Shown here: one piece after another, positions 45,250-55,800 of the stretch
How the letters are laid out: every line of letters starts with the position of its first letter
How positions within the stretch are numbered: position 1 is the stretch's first letter
NCBI RefSeq assembly: GCF_033807575.1
Contig: NC_084728.1
Span: 8,135,451 to 8,199,450 of the forward strand
Origin: Cydia pomonella
Taxonomy: Eukaryota > Arthropoda > Insecta > Lepidoptera > Tortricidae
Length of the DNA stretch: 64,000 nucleotides
Reading direction: 5' to 3'
Notes under the pieces: generated by a model
Told to the model about the DNA's origin: nothing
Databases searched by the model: none
Seen by the model: only the letters and a program-made list of their open reading frames with translations
Made by a program: the position numbers and the translations under genes

Positions 45250-48200
45250 TTTAAAAGTCATTTAAGTCTTGGCTGAATATAAAACTTATTTACAATGGCT
45301 ACCTCCTCAAGCAGGGCTGGGAGGGGTACCTAGCACAAATATAAGCCAGTCACCATTTATATGCTCCTTATGATCCATTTATTTAAATCAGCTTAAACTC
45401 CTTGGAATTGTCTTACACATTCATATCAGTATTTATCTCATATCCTAGACAGGTTAAATACCTAGATAAAGGAATAATAAAATTTAACCCTAGTTAGGAG
45501 ATAACAGTGAAATTTCCGAGATAACTTATCAATGTAATCCATATCATAGTCAATATTAACTATGGATCAATAGTTTATCAGTTGATTATGTCATGAAATA
45601 CCAAGTTTAATATTCTATATTTATTCTGTGTGTAAGCCCGAAGTAGGTAGGTACTAGGTATATTTCTTCATGGTTATATTATATGACATGTTAAAGTTAA
45701 AGAATATTTACTTATATATAAAATTACTTTTCTGTCTCTTGTTTGGCACTAAATTTCTCTTAACACTTTTGCTGAAAGTAACAGAGGTAAGCATTGTTAA
45801 GCCTACAAGTACCCCGCCTGTCGACGTACTGTCAGCAAATGCGTTAAAAGGGGAAGAATCGCTTTGCGATCCCAACGCAATAACGGTACTTTTTCTATGA
45901 AATTCCATTTCGGGAGAAATGGGGTTTCCACTAAGTAACTATATCTTACAAATCACTTTGATTTTAGATGTCAATCGTTTCAGCATAATATATTCAAGGT
46001 TAATAGGTTTCGTTTTTTTGAAAAAAAAAGTTCTTTTTTTGTTTTGCAAATTTAAAAAAAAAAGTTTTTCATTGTCAAATGGTGTCAATAGCATACTAAA
46101 AAATTTAAAAATCATGGAGAATAGAAATTATTAGAAGTGGAAAAACATTTTCTCATTTTGTATGGATGATCATGTGGTATACTTCCCTCTTAAGAAGGTT
46201 CCAAAACAAAGGTGTATGAATGTTGAAAAAAATGTATGGAAACAAAGTGTTTTGTAACTGCATTGACAGTGTAATATGGTGAATTAGAAAAAAATATAAG
46301 ATATTATTAAGCACATTCTACTGTACAGCTTTGAGGAGAATAGTGTGGGAATGCCACCGGGACAGTAACCTGTAGCTCCAACTCCAGGAAATTGGGCTGA
46401 ATGAATGCGACAAGTGATCGACAGCCCGCCTGTTTCCGGCCGGGCGTCCCTACACTACATCTACATTCTACTGTACTTATACATATTAAACAGTCTTAAA
46501 GACCCCAATACTTCTATTTCAGGGTCAAAGGTCAAAGACACCTATAAAAACAGATATAGAATGTTTAGTAAACCCAGTAATATCAAGCCACCTTTTCATT
46601 TTCTACCTGACTTTGGCTCTATAATTCTAGAACAGTAGAGCAATTATACTGTGTGGGAGGAATGTAGCCTGGGGATAACCCAGGACCTTACCATGTCACA
46701 CTAAAATTTTCAGGAATACTACTGAATTTGTGCTCCAGTGAGATCAACCTGGACCAGGTTAAGTGACTCAACCTGATCCAGGGGTGGTAAGGGGATCATG
46801 CTAATAGAAATTTAGTCACTGGTTTGCTAAACCTAGCCTAGCTATGCCATGAAGACTCTAGCAAGAAACTTAGCTAGGCCTGCAGCATTCAGGCAAGCTA
46901 GCTACTTTTACTCATAGGTGTTACTATAGTAACAACCATACCAATGTATTCAGTAAATTTAGAAGTAAGGGCTAACGATATTCTTATAGGACATGCAAAT
47001 ATATAAAATAGTTAAGTACCTATGTAAAATTATGGACACATTATTTACAATAAATATGGTGTTGAAGATGTTTATTCAGATGTGCAATCCGAGGTTCTTG
47101 CAGATCGAAAGCAATTAATTTTCCAATGCTGCATATTCATATTACAATTTTTTTTTAATATTCCATAAATTTTTCTGTTTAAAATGTATACAATATTAGC
47201 CAAATTTAATAATTTCACAAAATTAAACTATTAAAAAAAACAGGAAAATAATATGGTTCTAAAAAAAAAAAAAAAAACATTTTTAATGTAAGTGTGGCAA
47301 TACTTACATTCAAAATGTTTTTATTTTATTTTATAATTTAAAGAAAGAAACCGTTTTTTTTTTAATAAATATACATATACATACCAGTAAGGCACAATCT
47401 ACCTTTACATCTAACTAAAAAAAAACATTCAAACTATAGCTTTAAAGGCATTTATGTTGTAACCATTAAAAGTATCTAAATAAACAAAGCATGTATATTT
47501 TTAATGAATTCAATTAAAACATTTTACGCATTGAAACCAGAACACTTACTTGCTTATATCTTATCACCCGTCCCGTCAATGTATTAGAAATCACAACACT
47601 CTGTTTTACACTTTATTGTTCACAAAACACTCAAAATGTTTTATTTTGGAGTGAAATAATCGAATGATTTGTTTTCTAAACACTTGTTTACGCACTTCCA
47701 CACCTGTCGATTGATTTGTTTGATTGAGATTGACATAAAAATCGGAAGGAAGGAAATGCAAGGAAATGTATGTGAATTTACATGGTATCCCTGACCTCAT
47801 TTTTGATAACAGTATAGAAACAATATACAATAGAATCTAATCTGCTTTAAAACTTAAGAAATAATTAAATATGTGTTATATAATGTAATGTATTTGAAAT
47901 TGATCAGTTTTTTTATATTGCTTTATTACTTTACTGGAGTTGGAAAAAAAAAAACTTCTAATGATTGTACGTATTTTAGACTGGTCACCCTTCACTGCCA
48001 CATACGTTCCGTTTTACGGATTACTTCAGCGCGCAGCGTTTGAATTCGGGTCGAAAGCACAGATTTGATAGTCAAATGTAGCATGTAGCGTATGGAAGGT
48101 AGAGTTCATGTAGCGATTGCGAAAAATGCGAATTTCCTGTAACTGGAAGTATTCTTTAAATCGCTTTTTCATATCAATGAAGTTACAAGGAGTAAGATCA

Positions 48201-48450
48201 TATCACAGATGGTGATTAAGACATTGTATAAATTATACTGAGTGTATTCATATAAATAAATGGAAAGACAAGTTATCCAAATATCATTTTATTTAACTAT
48301 TTATTACAATAATAATACAATATTGCGTTTCCATTAAAACTATATTAAAATATGTAATTATTAATCAAATAATTTATTTATCCTATAGGAGTTTCTGCCA
48401 TCTTCCTGCCACGAGTGACAGGGAAATAACTAACGTATACCTCTATCCCT
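45250..48450. other. No confident gene
   Basis: Long AT-rich stretch with several A and T runs. A frame at 45670-45900 (SIVKPTSTPPVDVLSANALK) looks protein-like on the plus strand but is unassigned. Minus-strand 47830-47530 resembles a 5' untranslated exon in composition only. Confidence 0.3.
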
Positions 48451-48462
48451 CTCAGCTGGAAG

Positions 48463-48623
48463 CAGTGGCGTAGCGACTGGGGCCCTCGCCCACGGCCTCG
48501 CACAAGGGGGGGGGGGGGGGGGGGGAGGGCAAAGCTTTTGATTACCTTGGTATTACACATTGAAAAGGGCCTCACAGCTGTTTATTTTCGTTCACGGCTA
48601 GATTAGTTCACGCTACGCCACTG
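48463..48623. mobile_element. Foldback element (CAGTGGCGTAGCG) with G20 homopolymer
   Basis: CAGTGGCGTAGCG and CGCTACGCCACTG bound a GC-rich interior that includes 20 consecutive G at 48506-48525. Confidence 0.75.
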
Positions 48624-48759
48624 GCAGGAAGTTTTGGGTGATCGGATAGATTTAATAACCTATTAATACAGTTAACCCTGTACTTTTTAAAACAAAGAAA
48701 AGAGGCAAAATAGTCTAAGAGTTAGCTTTAAAAATTTTTTTACAGCGTCAAGGTAATAA

Positions 48760-48927
48760 GGCGCATGGCACACTAAATCCGATTCGCACGGCACACTGAA
48801 TTCGATTCGCACGTCGAGCTATGCGCGTATTATTGCGAGCGGGATGTCGCTATGATACGCGCATAGCGTTGTCTCGCTCAAACATCGGACCGTCGTAGTG
48901 CGAATCGGATGCAGTATGCCATGCGCC
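48760..48927. mobile_element. Foldback MITE (GGCGCATGGCA)
   Basis: GGCGCATGGCACACTAAATC pairs with GATGCAGTATGCCATGCGCC. The left arm has an extra duplicated CGGCACACTGAATTCGATTC unit. Confidence 0.8.
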
Positions 48928-49405
48928 TACGAGTGAACCGATCTGAATTCATTCCATTTATGGAGACCTGGCACGAATACTTTTATCTCTGTCACTCTAA
49001 TCATTATCGCAACAGCTATAGACAGAGATAGATACGATTATGTTCGCGCTTGACTCACAGCGCCACCGTAGGTAGTCACCTGACAAACAAAATTGTGTCA
49101 GATATTTTGTGTCCTTCGAAGAGTAACATATTATTGCAGACTGCACACACCATGTGTATACATGTAAAATAGTCTACCTATACAAGTATACACCTTTATG
49201 GCCATGACCATGCCATACTCATGGCATAATTACGTATAAACAGCTTATAACATTTTTCATTTTTTTACCTTAACAAGGAGTCAAAATATCCGCTTTGGTA
49301 TTGCACATACCATTCTTCATTTAGGGGTAATTAGATACATCCTTTCGACAGACACTTTCTGCTATATTGATGTCAAAAAGCTATTGTTTTTGATAGAGGG
49401 GTAAA

Positions 49406-49530
49406 TTCTAAAATAAAGACGTGCCCCCTAATTTGACAGCTGACCCATAGGGCGCTGTACTGTGGCCATGTTTTGTGGTAACTAGATTGTCAAACGTCAA
49501 CTTTTAATAACCAGAGTTACCGCATAATAG
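49406..49530. mobile_element. Partial MITE (AATTTGACA / GGCGCTGTACTG family), copy 1
   Basis: ACGTGCCCCCTAATTTGACA, GGGCGCTGTACTG and TTGTCAAACGTCAACTTTT as in full copies at 56842-57027 and 59147-59331. Confidence 0.7.
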
Positions 49531-50082
49531 TTGGGGAGCCGGCATGCTAAACTGGAGCGTCGTAGAGACCTACTTGAACCGAAAGATTAGATCATAGGAA
49601 GAAAAAAAGGTCATATAAAGTTTTCTTTTTCCAGCGAGCAGGAAAGCGTCTATAGTTTTTTTTTTAATTTTGGAGGGTTAAATAAATCGTTAAGTGGATT
49701 TGGTTATTTTGGTCCAAGTTAATGCTATATTTCAAATTACTGTCCACCTATGTTCATCACTACATTTATGCAAATAAATATATCTTTATCTTTATCTTTA
49801 CAACTTAATCTGACAATCACAAGTTCGACGCCCGATCTTCACATTGTAACCGTCAGATTAAGAAAATGCATAATACAAATACCTGTTCGATTAAGTCATA
49901 GCTCTATTATAGCATTAATTCGGACTAAAATGACCAAATCCACAATCTGCTTGATGATTTGTAGAACCGTCTACCAACCAACAGCTCAACATAGACGCCT
50001 AAAAATGAATAAGGTAGACTCTAAGGAGTAGGAAGATATAACTTATATCTTAATCTGGCGCGCTCGAGTAACTCCAAAAATC

Positions 50083-50195
50083 TCCTCTTGGCCTCCCCAA
50101 CCATAATGTACGGAGCCGTACAGCGCCATCTACATCACTTGCCAAATTGAAGGTACGAATTTGTCTTAGACATTCCACATCTTAGACAATGAAAA
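50083..50195. mobile_element. Partial MITE of the same family, copy 2 (right half)
   Basis: GTACAGCGCCATCTACATCA, TTGCCAAATTGAAGGTACGA and TTGTCTTAGACA. Confidence 0.6.
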
Positions 50196-50438
50196 TGGAT
50201 CTTCGATTGCTGCTAAGACTGGGAAATTACCTTTCTTAGTCCTTCTGACTGGAAGTGTAATAATAATCCTTTATCTTGACGCGCCGATTCCGTCCAACGG
50301 TAAATTTAATAAAGCCAAGGCATAAACAATGCAGGGACATTCTAGGGGAATGTCGCTTACGTAACGTTTTTGCCTTCTATGGCAGCTAGCTCGATCAACT
50401 CCGTAAAGCTCGAGAATATACCAATATTTTGTTATTAT

Positions 50439-50708
50439 AAATAAATAAATAAATAAATATTATAGGACATTATTACACAAATTGACTAAGTCCCACAGTA
50501 AGCTCAATAAGGCTTGTGTTGAGGGTACTTAGACAACGATATATATAATATATAAATATTTATAAATACTTAAATACTTAGAAAACACCCATGACTCGGG
50601 AACAAATATCCATGCTTATCACACGAATAAATGCCCTTACCAGGATTTGAACCCGGGACCATCAGCTTCGTAGGCAGGGTCACTACCCACTAGGCCAAAC
50701 CGGTCGTC
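50439..50708 (-). mobile_element. tRNA-derived SINE, copy 4
   Basis: Reverse orientation: ATAAATAAATAAATAAATAT tail, CAGTAAGCTCAATAAGGCTT body, GGATTTGAACCCGGGACCAT B-box region and GGCCAAACCGGTCGTCA head. Confidence 0.88.
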
Positions 50709-50888
50709 AAATCGGTATTATATTATATCGTTTTCTCAGTATTTTCAGAAGTATTGAAATAATGGCGTTACTTAAGCGACATTCACGTAATGCTCCTGCA
50801 ACGCGTCACAAAAGACATATTTGAATATAATTATATTATAGTTCTAATAATAAATTGTGACAAAAATGATGATGCATAAACATAAAAT

Positions 50889-51005
50889 GTGACCGCGGCC
50901 GGCAAAACGTCCACTTTGTCGCTTGCTATAATGAGGCCTTGACAGGTTATCGTATAAAGATACAAGCAAATCTCGTCCTTGTGACGTTTTGCCGGCCGCG
51001 GTCAC
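50889..51005. mobile_element. Foldback MITE (GTGACCGCGGCCGG), copy 2
   Basis: GTGACCGCGGCCGGCAAAAC pairs exactly with GTTTTGCCGGCCGCGGTCAC. Better preserved than copy 1. Confidence 0.92.
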
Positions 51006-51223
51006 TAATGGTCAAAAAGCAAAAGTGCAATTTTGGAGGTTATTTTTAAGTGTCGCCACTTTTTCCTTAAAAAAATAAATTAAAATATTAGAACACTAAC
51101 ATTGTCAAATGCAAAAACTACTTATAAAAGCCGACGGCCTTAAAAATATCACCTAATATAAAATATTATTAAAAATACCTTAAGTTTTTAAATCTAGTCT
51201 ATGGTCAAATTAGTACAATCAGC

Positions 51224-51306
51224 AACACTCTTTAAACTGACCAGTCCATCAGTGGACCTTATGCCTTTTGTAATAAGGTCCACCGATCTACAGTTAAAAG
51301 TGTGTG
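51224..51306. mobile_element. Foldback MITE (GTGGACCTTAT)
   Basis: ACACTCTTTAAACTGACCAG and GTGGACCTTAT pair with ATAAGGTCCAC and CTACAGTTAAAAGTGTGT. Confidence 0.8.
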
Positions 51307-51429
51307 TGTGTACATTTATCATCACAAGTTCATACATTCGTAATTCTAGCGATATAGCAAAAGTGAAAATTGTATTTAATTCAATCTTTTATCTATTTTA
51401 CAAGCTTTTATTTAACTTGCCATGTATGC

Positions 51430-51562
51430 ACAGTCACGTCTAAAAATATCGATATGGACGAAGTGCCAGTAAATATGTATACGTAGTTTAATATATATGG
51501 GTAATAAGGTCGTGAATACATATTTTTGGCACTTTGTCAGTATGGATATTTTTTGACGTGTT
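51430..51562. mobile_element. Tc1/mariner-type MITE, degraded relative of 5430-5565
   Basis: CACAGTCACGTCTAAAAATA, CGAAGTGCCAGTAAATATGT and TTTTTGGCACTTTGTCAG. The right end is worn. Confidence 0.7.
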
Positions 51563-51599
51563 TGTATGTTAGTGTGGGCCAAATCTTGGAAGTTAAATT

Positions 51600-51760
51600 T
51601 TACCTACATCCCGATTTCAGATTGATTTGAAAATTTGCAGACATATGTAAGTTGGGTGACAATGAAATATTATGGTACCATTGAGCTGATCTGATGATGG
51701 AGACAGGAGGTGGCCACTGGCCATAAGAACTCTGTGAGGAAACAACGCAACCTAATTGTG
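51600..51760 (-). repeat. Dispersed repeat shared with 31370-31490 and 35330-35380
   Basis: GAGCTGATCTGATGATGGAG and CCCGATTTCAGATTGA are the reverse complement of 31.4 kb sequence. Confidence 0.65.
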
Positions 51761-51790
51761 TTTGGGGGTTTAAGAACTGTCTATGAATAT

Positions 51791-51918
51791 TATAGTAGAT
51801 GCAAACCAAATTGACGACTGGGGTCGTAAAACTTCTCATTCACACTCGCGTGGTTGTAGGTAGGATGAGAGAGATAGTGATATGACCTCGGTCGTCAGTT
51901 TGGTTTGCGTCTACTATA
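51791..51918. mobile_element. Foldback MITE (TATAGTAGATGCAAACC)
   Basis: TATAGTAGATGCAAACCAAA pairs with TTTGGTTTGCGTCTACTATA. The arms include TTGACGAC/GTCGTCA. Confidence 0.88.
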
Positions 51919-52701
51919 GTTACCTATGGTAAGACAAGTACAGCTTGTATCAAATCAAAAATGAAATTTTTGCCTAAAATTCATTTAGATTATACAATTT
52001 TTTTAACGGCAATCCAGTTCCCGCGTAACGTATGAGACAGTACAACCCCACCTATCTCACTTTTCAAAGTTGTGTTTACAATATTTTGCTCTACTTTACA
52101 CGTTTTATTCGTCTATAGTTCAGCTAACTTAAGAGTTGTAATTAAGATAAAAATCCTGTAGTTAAATCAACAAATGTTAAAATATATCTCACCGGTTTTG
52201 AGTCTCTGAATCACGAAAACCGGTAAGGAGAAATGAACCGGTTTCCAAGTAACATATCAAATTGCACGGGATTTGCTATTGTTTTTTTTTACAATTGGAA
52301 AGTTGATTCATCCATTTCATAGTTTAACGCGTACGGTTACAGTATGCAATGTATTATAGACCTTGATCCACTCTCATAAGGTTTACGATGGCGCGTTATA
52401 TTTAATAGGCGCGGCGTTCAGTGTTTAAATACCGGTAACCGGTTAATTTCACCAAACCGGTTTTGTTAAAAAATATATATTTAAATGTAACCTCGAGATG
52501 TCCAGAAGCCAATAAAAAGCCTCCCAATCCATTATATTTTTAATTTACATTTTGATTAATTAAAAATCGAATTTGTCTTGTCAAATTTTAGATTATGGGT
52601 AACTAGTTAAATATACTAAAGTGGGAAATATAGCCGGTTCCCGAAACTTTGCACCTTGTTTTTAGTGATGAGTTTAGAACGTGGTATAGTTGAAGTTGAC
52701 A

Positions 52702-52845
52702 TCAGCACAGCGCGGAGGCGGCGCGCGCGCACTCGCTGCTCCAGTACACGCCCCCGCAGCCCGTCACCAGCGACCACACGTACGGGGTGAAGAACTCCTC
52801 GGGCCGCTCCTCTTCCACGTACCGGAATTTTAGGTCGGGGAATTT
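52702..52845 (-). CDS. dym: Dymeclin terminal exon h
   Basis: 144 bp including TGA at 52704-52702. It encodes KFPDLKFRYVEEERPEEFFT, PYVWSLV and a moth-specific cysteine/alanine-rich end. Its acceptor and first 33 bp are the first unit of a 91-bp tandem array extending upstream in the intron. No AATAAA was seen in the next 200 bp of the transcript strand; an ATTAAA variant lies near 52540. Confidence 0.94.
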   Translation of the reverse strand, partial: KFPDLKFRYVEEERPEEFFTPYVWSLVTGCGGVYWSSECARAASALC

Positions 52846-55800
52846 CTGAGGAAGTTAACATTCAGAATAGAATTCGATCCTAACCAAACATTTCTATATT
52901 TTCTTCCACGTACCGGAATTTAAGGTTGGGGAATTTCTGAGGAGGTTAACAATCAGAATATAAATAGATCCTAACCAAACATTTCTATATTTTCTTCTAC
53001 GCACCGGAATTTCAGGTCGGGGAATTTCTGAGGAAGTTAACATTCAGAATAGAATTCAATCCTAACCAAACATTTCTATATTTTCTATCTAAGGGTGGTA
53101 TTCCATCAGTCCAATATCTTTGTCCAATGTGTATTTGCGTCTCACATTTCGCTTAATGAGAGAGTGAGACGCAATGCACATTGGACCAAGAAATTGGACA
53201 GATGGAATACCACCCTGAGAAGTAAAAGGCAATTTAAAATATGAAACTTACAGATTATTCTTTTATATTTTTTTCTTAAATCCGTACCTTTGTCTAAATG
53301 TGTCAATCTGTATTTTATCTTTTAAATAGTTGGGCAGATTATATGTAGACGTACACTCTAATAACTTAACAAGAAACTCACCATTCACTACTTCTCGTTA
53401 TAACCTTTACACTTAATTCGCAAACAAATAGTAATGTGATAATTTATTCATATTGTTTTAACGAGTTTTATAGAATTTAATCGTACGTTTTGATGTACGT
53501 CTGTATGACAATATAAACACATAAAATTTCAAAAGTTTAAATTGTAATTTTATTTATTTTTGTTATTCTACTTATTTAACCTTTTATTTAATTTAAATTC
53601 AACATTAGTCATTTTCGTTAACCGGTTTTTAACCTAGTTCAAAAAGACCGAGCGAGAAACCGGTTAATCGGTTCCTTATATAATGCTTAGACATAAGTTT
53701 ATTATGTTTTGATGTTAGAAATAATACTGTCCTATGTAGAAATATTTTGAGATGATATAAATACTTCTTCTAGTATTATTCCCTCTGTCAACTAAATGAA
53801 TGTTGTTGTTTTTTTAACAAAATTTACGATAAGCGACTTCTACAAGAATAGGTTTAAAGATTTTATATCTTTAAAAGTCGTGGTAACTTTTCCCTCCAAA
53901 ACTAAATCTGAGTAACGATGCACTGAATTATAGTGTATATTACATATTATTGTACCGCAATATAAGATATCATACGAACCCTATCATTTCGGAAGAAAAA
54001 CTTAACTACCACTACTTTTCAGGTTAGAAAAATTCTAATCTTAAAAAATCGGGGTACAGTCAGCATCAAAAGTAGCGCATCAAATAACGCTTCATAATTA
54101 TCTACCATTCTGTAACAGCGTAACAAAAAGTGATGGCTTGAAAATAGAACAACAAGACTGTAAAAGATATACTTTTGAACGTGAATTTTAGAAATTAATT
54201 TATATTTGGATAAGTTGTCCGGGATGTCAGATACTTTTGGAGCGTTGTTTCATCCGCTACTATTGATGCTTACTGTACAAGTTGCAACGAGAGCAAAAAA
54301 CAAGAACTCATTATTCCTTACCTTTAACCTATCGCTGGACCACTGCTCGGCGCCCTTCTTGATGCACGCCAGCACCTCTGTGACGCTGAGGTCGCCGCCG
54401 GCGCCGTCTTGGACCCGCTGCAGGCGCGTTGAGAAGTACCCTATCACCTGTAACAATAAACCGGTTAAGTATGAAATACATCAGAAAGCAGGGCAAGGCA
54501 TGATCATAATCATTTTGATTAGTAAAACCAATTTATACGTCAACATTATGGATAAATTTATAACTATTAACATTTTACATTCAAAATTAATATTATTTTA
54601 ATTAAGTAGGTATACTATTATAACTCTTGGTAGGAGTAGAATGGGCGCTCGATAAGCCAGTTTTTTAATCGGCGCTTAAAGCTAGTTAAATTTGGAGCTT
54701 CGACGATGTTTCTGGGCAATTTATTGTAAACTGTGGGCCAATTACAATCTGACGAAAATCCATTGCCGGTGCCTCTCGCTAAATATGCGCGCAACACGAT
54801 GACCTAATGTTACTATCATAATGACAATATTCCCACATCTTTTTAGGGTTCCGTACCACAAAAGAAAAAAACGGAACACTTATAAGATCAGTTTCTTGTC
54901 CTTCCGTCTGTCTGTCTGTCAAGACCAATTATTTCGGGAAAGCGTGGAGGTTTTGAGTTGAAATTAAAACCATATACTCAGGACTACAATTCCTTGAAGC
55001 TGTGAAAAAATCAAACTTTCAAGTTCACGTAAAAAGCGATACGGCCGTTTATGCCGCAAAAAACGTAGGTATATTTCGACACTCTCAAGGGAATCAAAAT
55101 TTATAGATTAAGAGTCCTTTCCGTTGAACTAGATCTATAAAACTTGGCAAGTTATATATCGTTTTATATTTCTTATACTACAAGTACAGGGAAAACCCTG
55201 AAACCTTTAAATATGTAAAAAATAAAAATAAAATAGATAAATTTACCTGGTTGGGCGTATGCGACCCGAATTTGTCCGGTTTTTTTATTTCATACCCTCT
55301 TCATGTTGTGCGTGATACAGTGCGGAGCCATGTTGGGGTTTTGCTGCAGCTGGTGTGTCAAGCAGGAGTTCAAGATATCCAGCAGCGTTGACAGCACTTC
55401 GTCTATACTCTGTATCTTTAGGTATTTAAATAAAAGTAAACAAACAATTTGTACATTTTCGGGTAGTTATATATAACATTTATTGGTTATCCAACCAAAT
55501 ACAAAACCGCCTGGATCTGTCACTGAACACCCTGACTTTAACCTACATTATTTGATCATATAATATTTTCATCTACCCTCAACCGGCTTAAGGAGCCGTT
55601 TGAGGGTAGATTATGTTTACTTTTATTTAAATACCTAAAGATACAATATTCCACCTGGAAGTATCTTTTACCATTTCAATGTTCTGCGTGTGATGTGGGT
55701 TGTTCTGGAAGAGCTGCCGCTTGTGCAGGAGACAGTATACCGCGATGGCTTTGTGCTACAGCTGGTGAGTGAGGCAGTTCATGACCTCCAGCAGTCGCAG

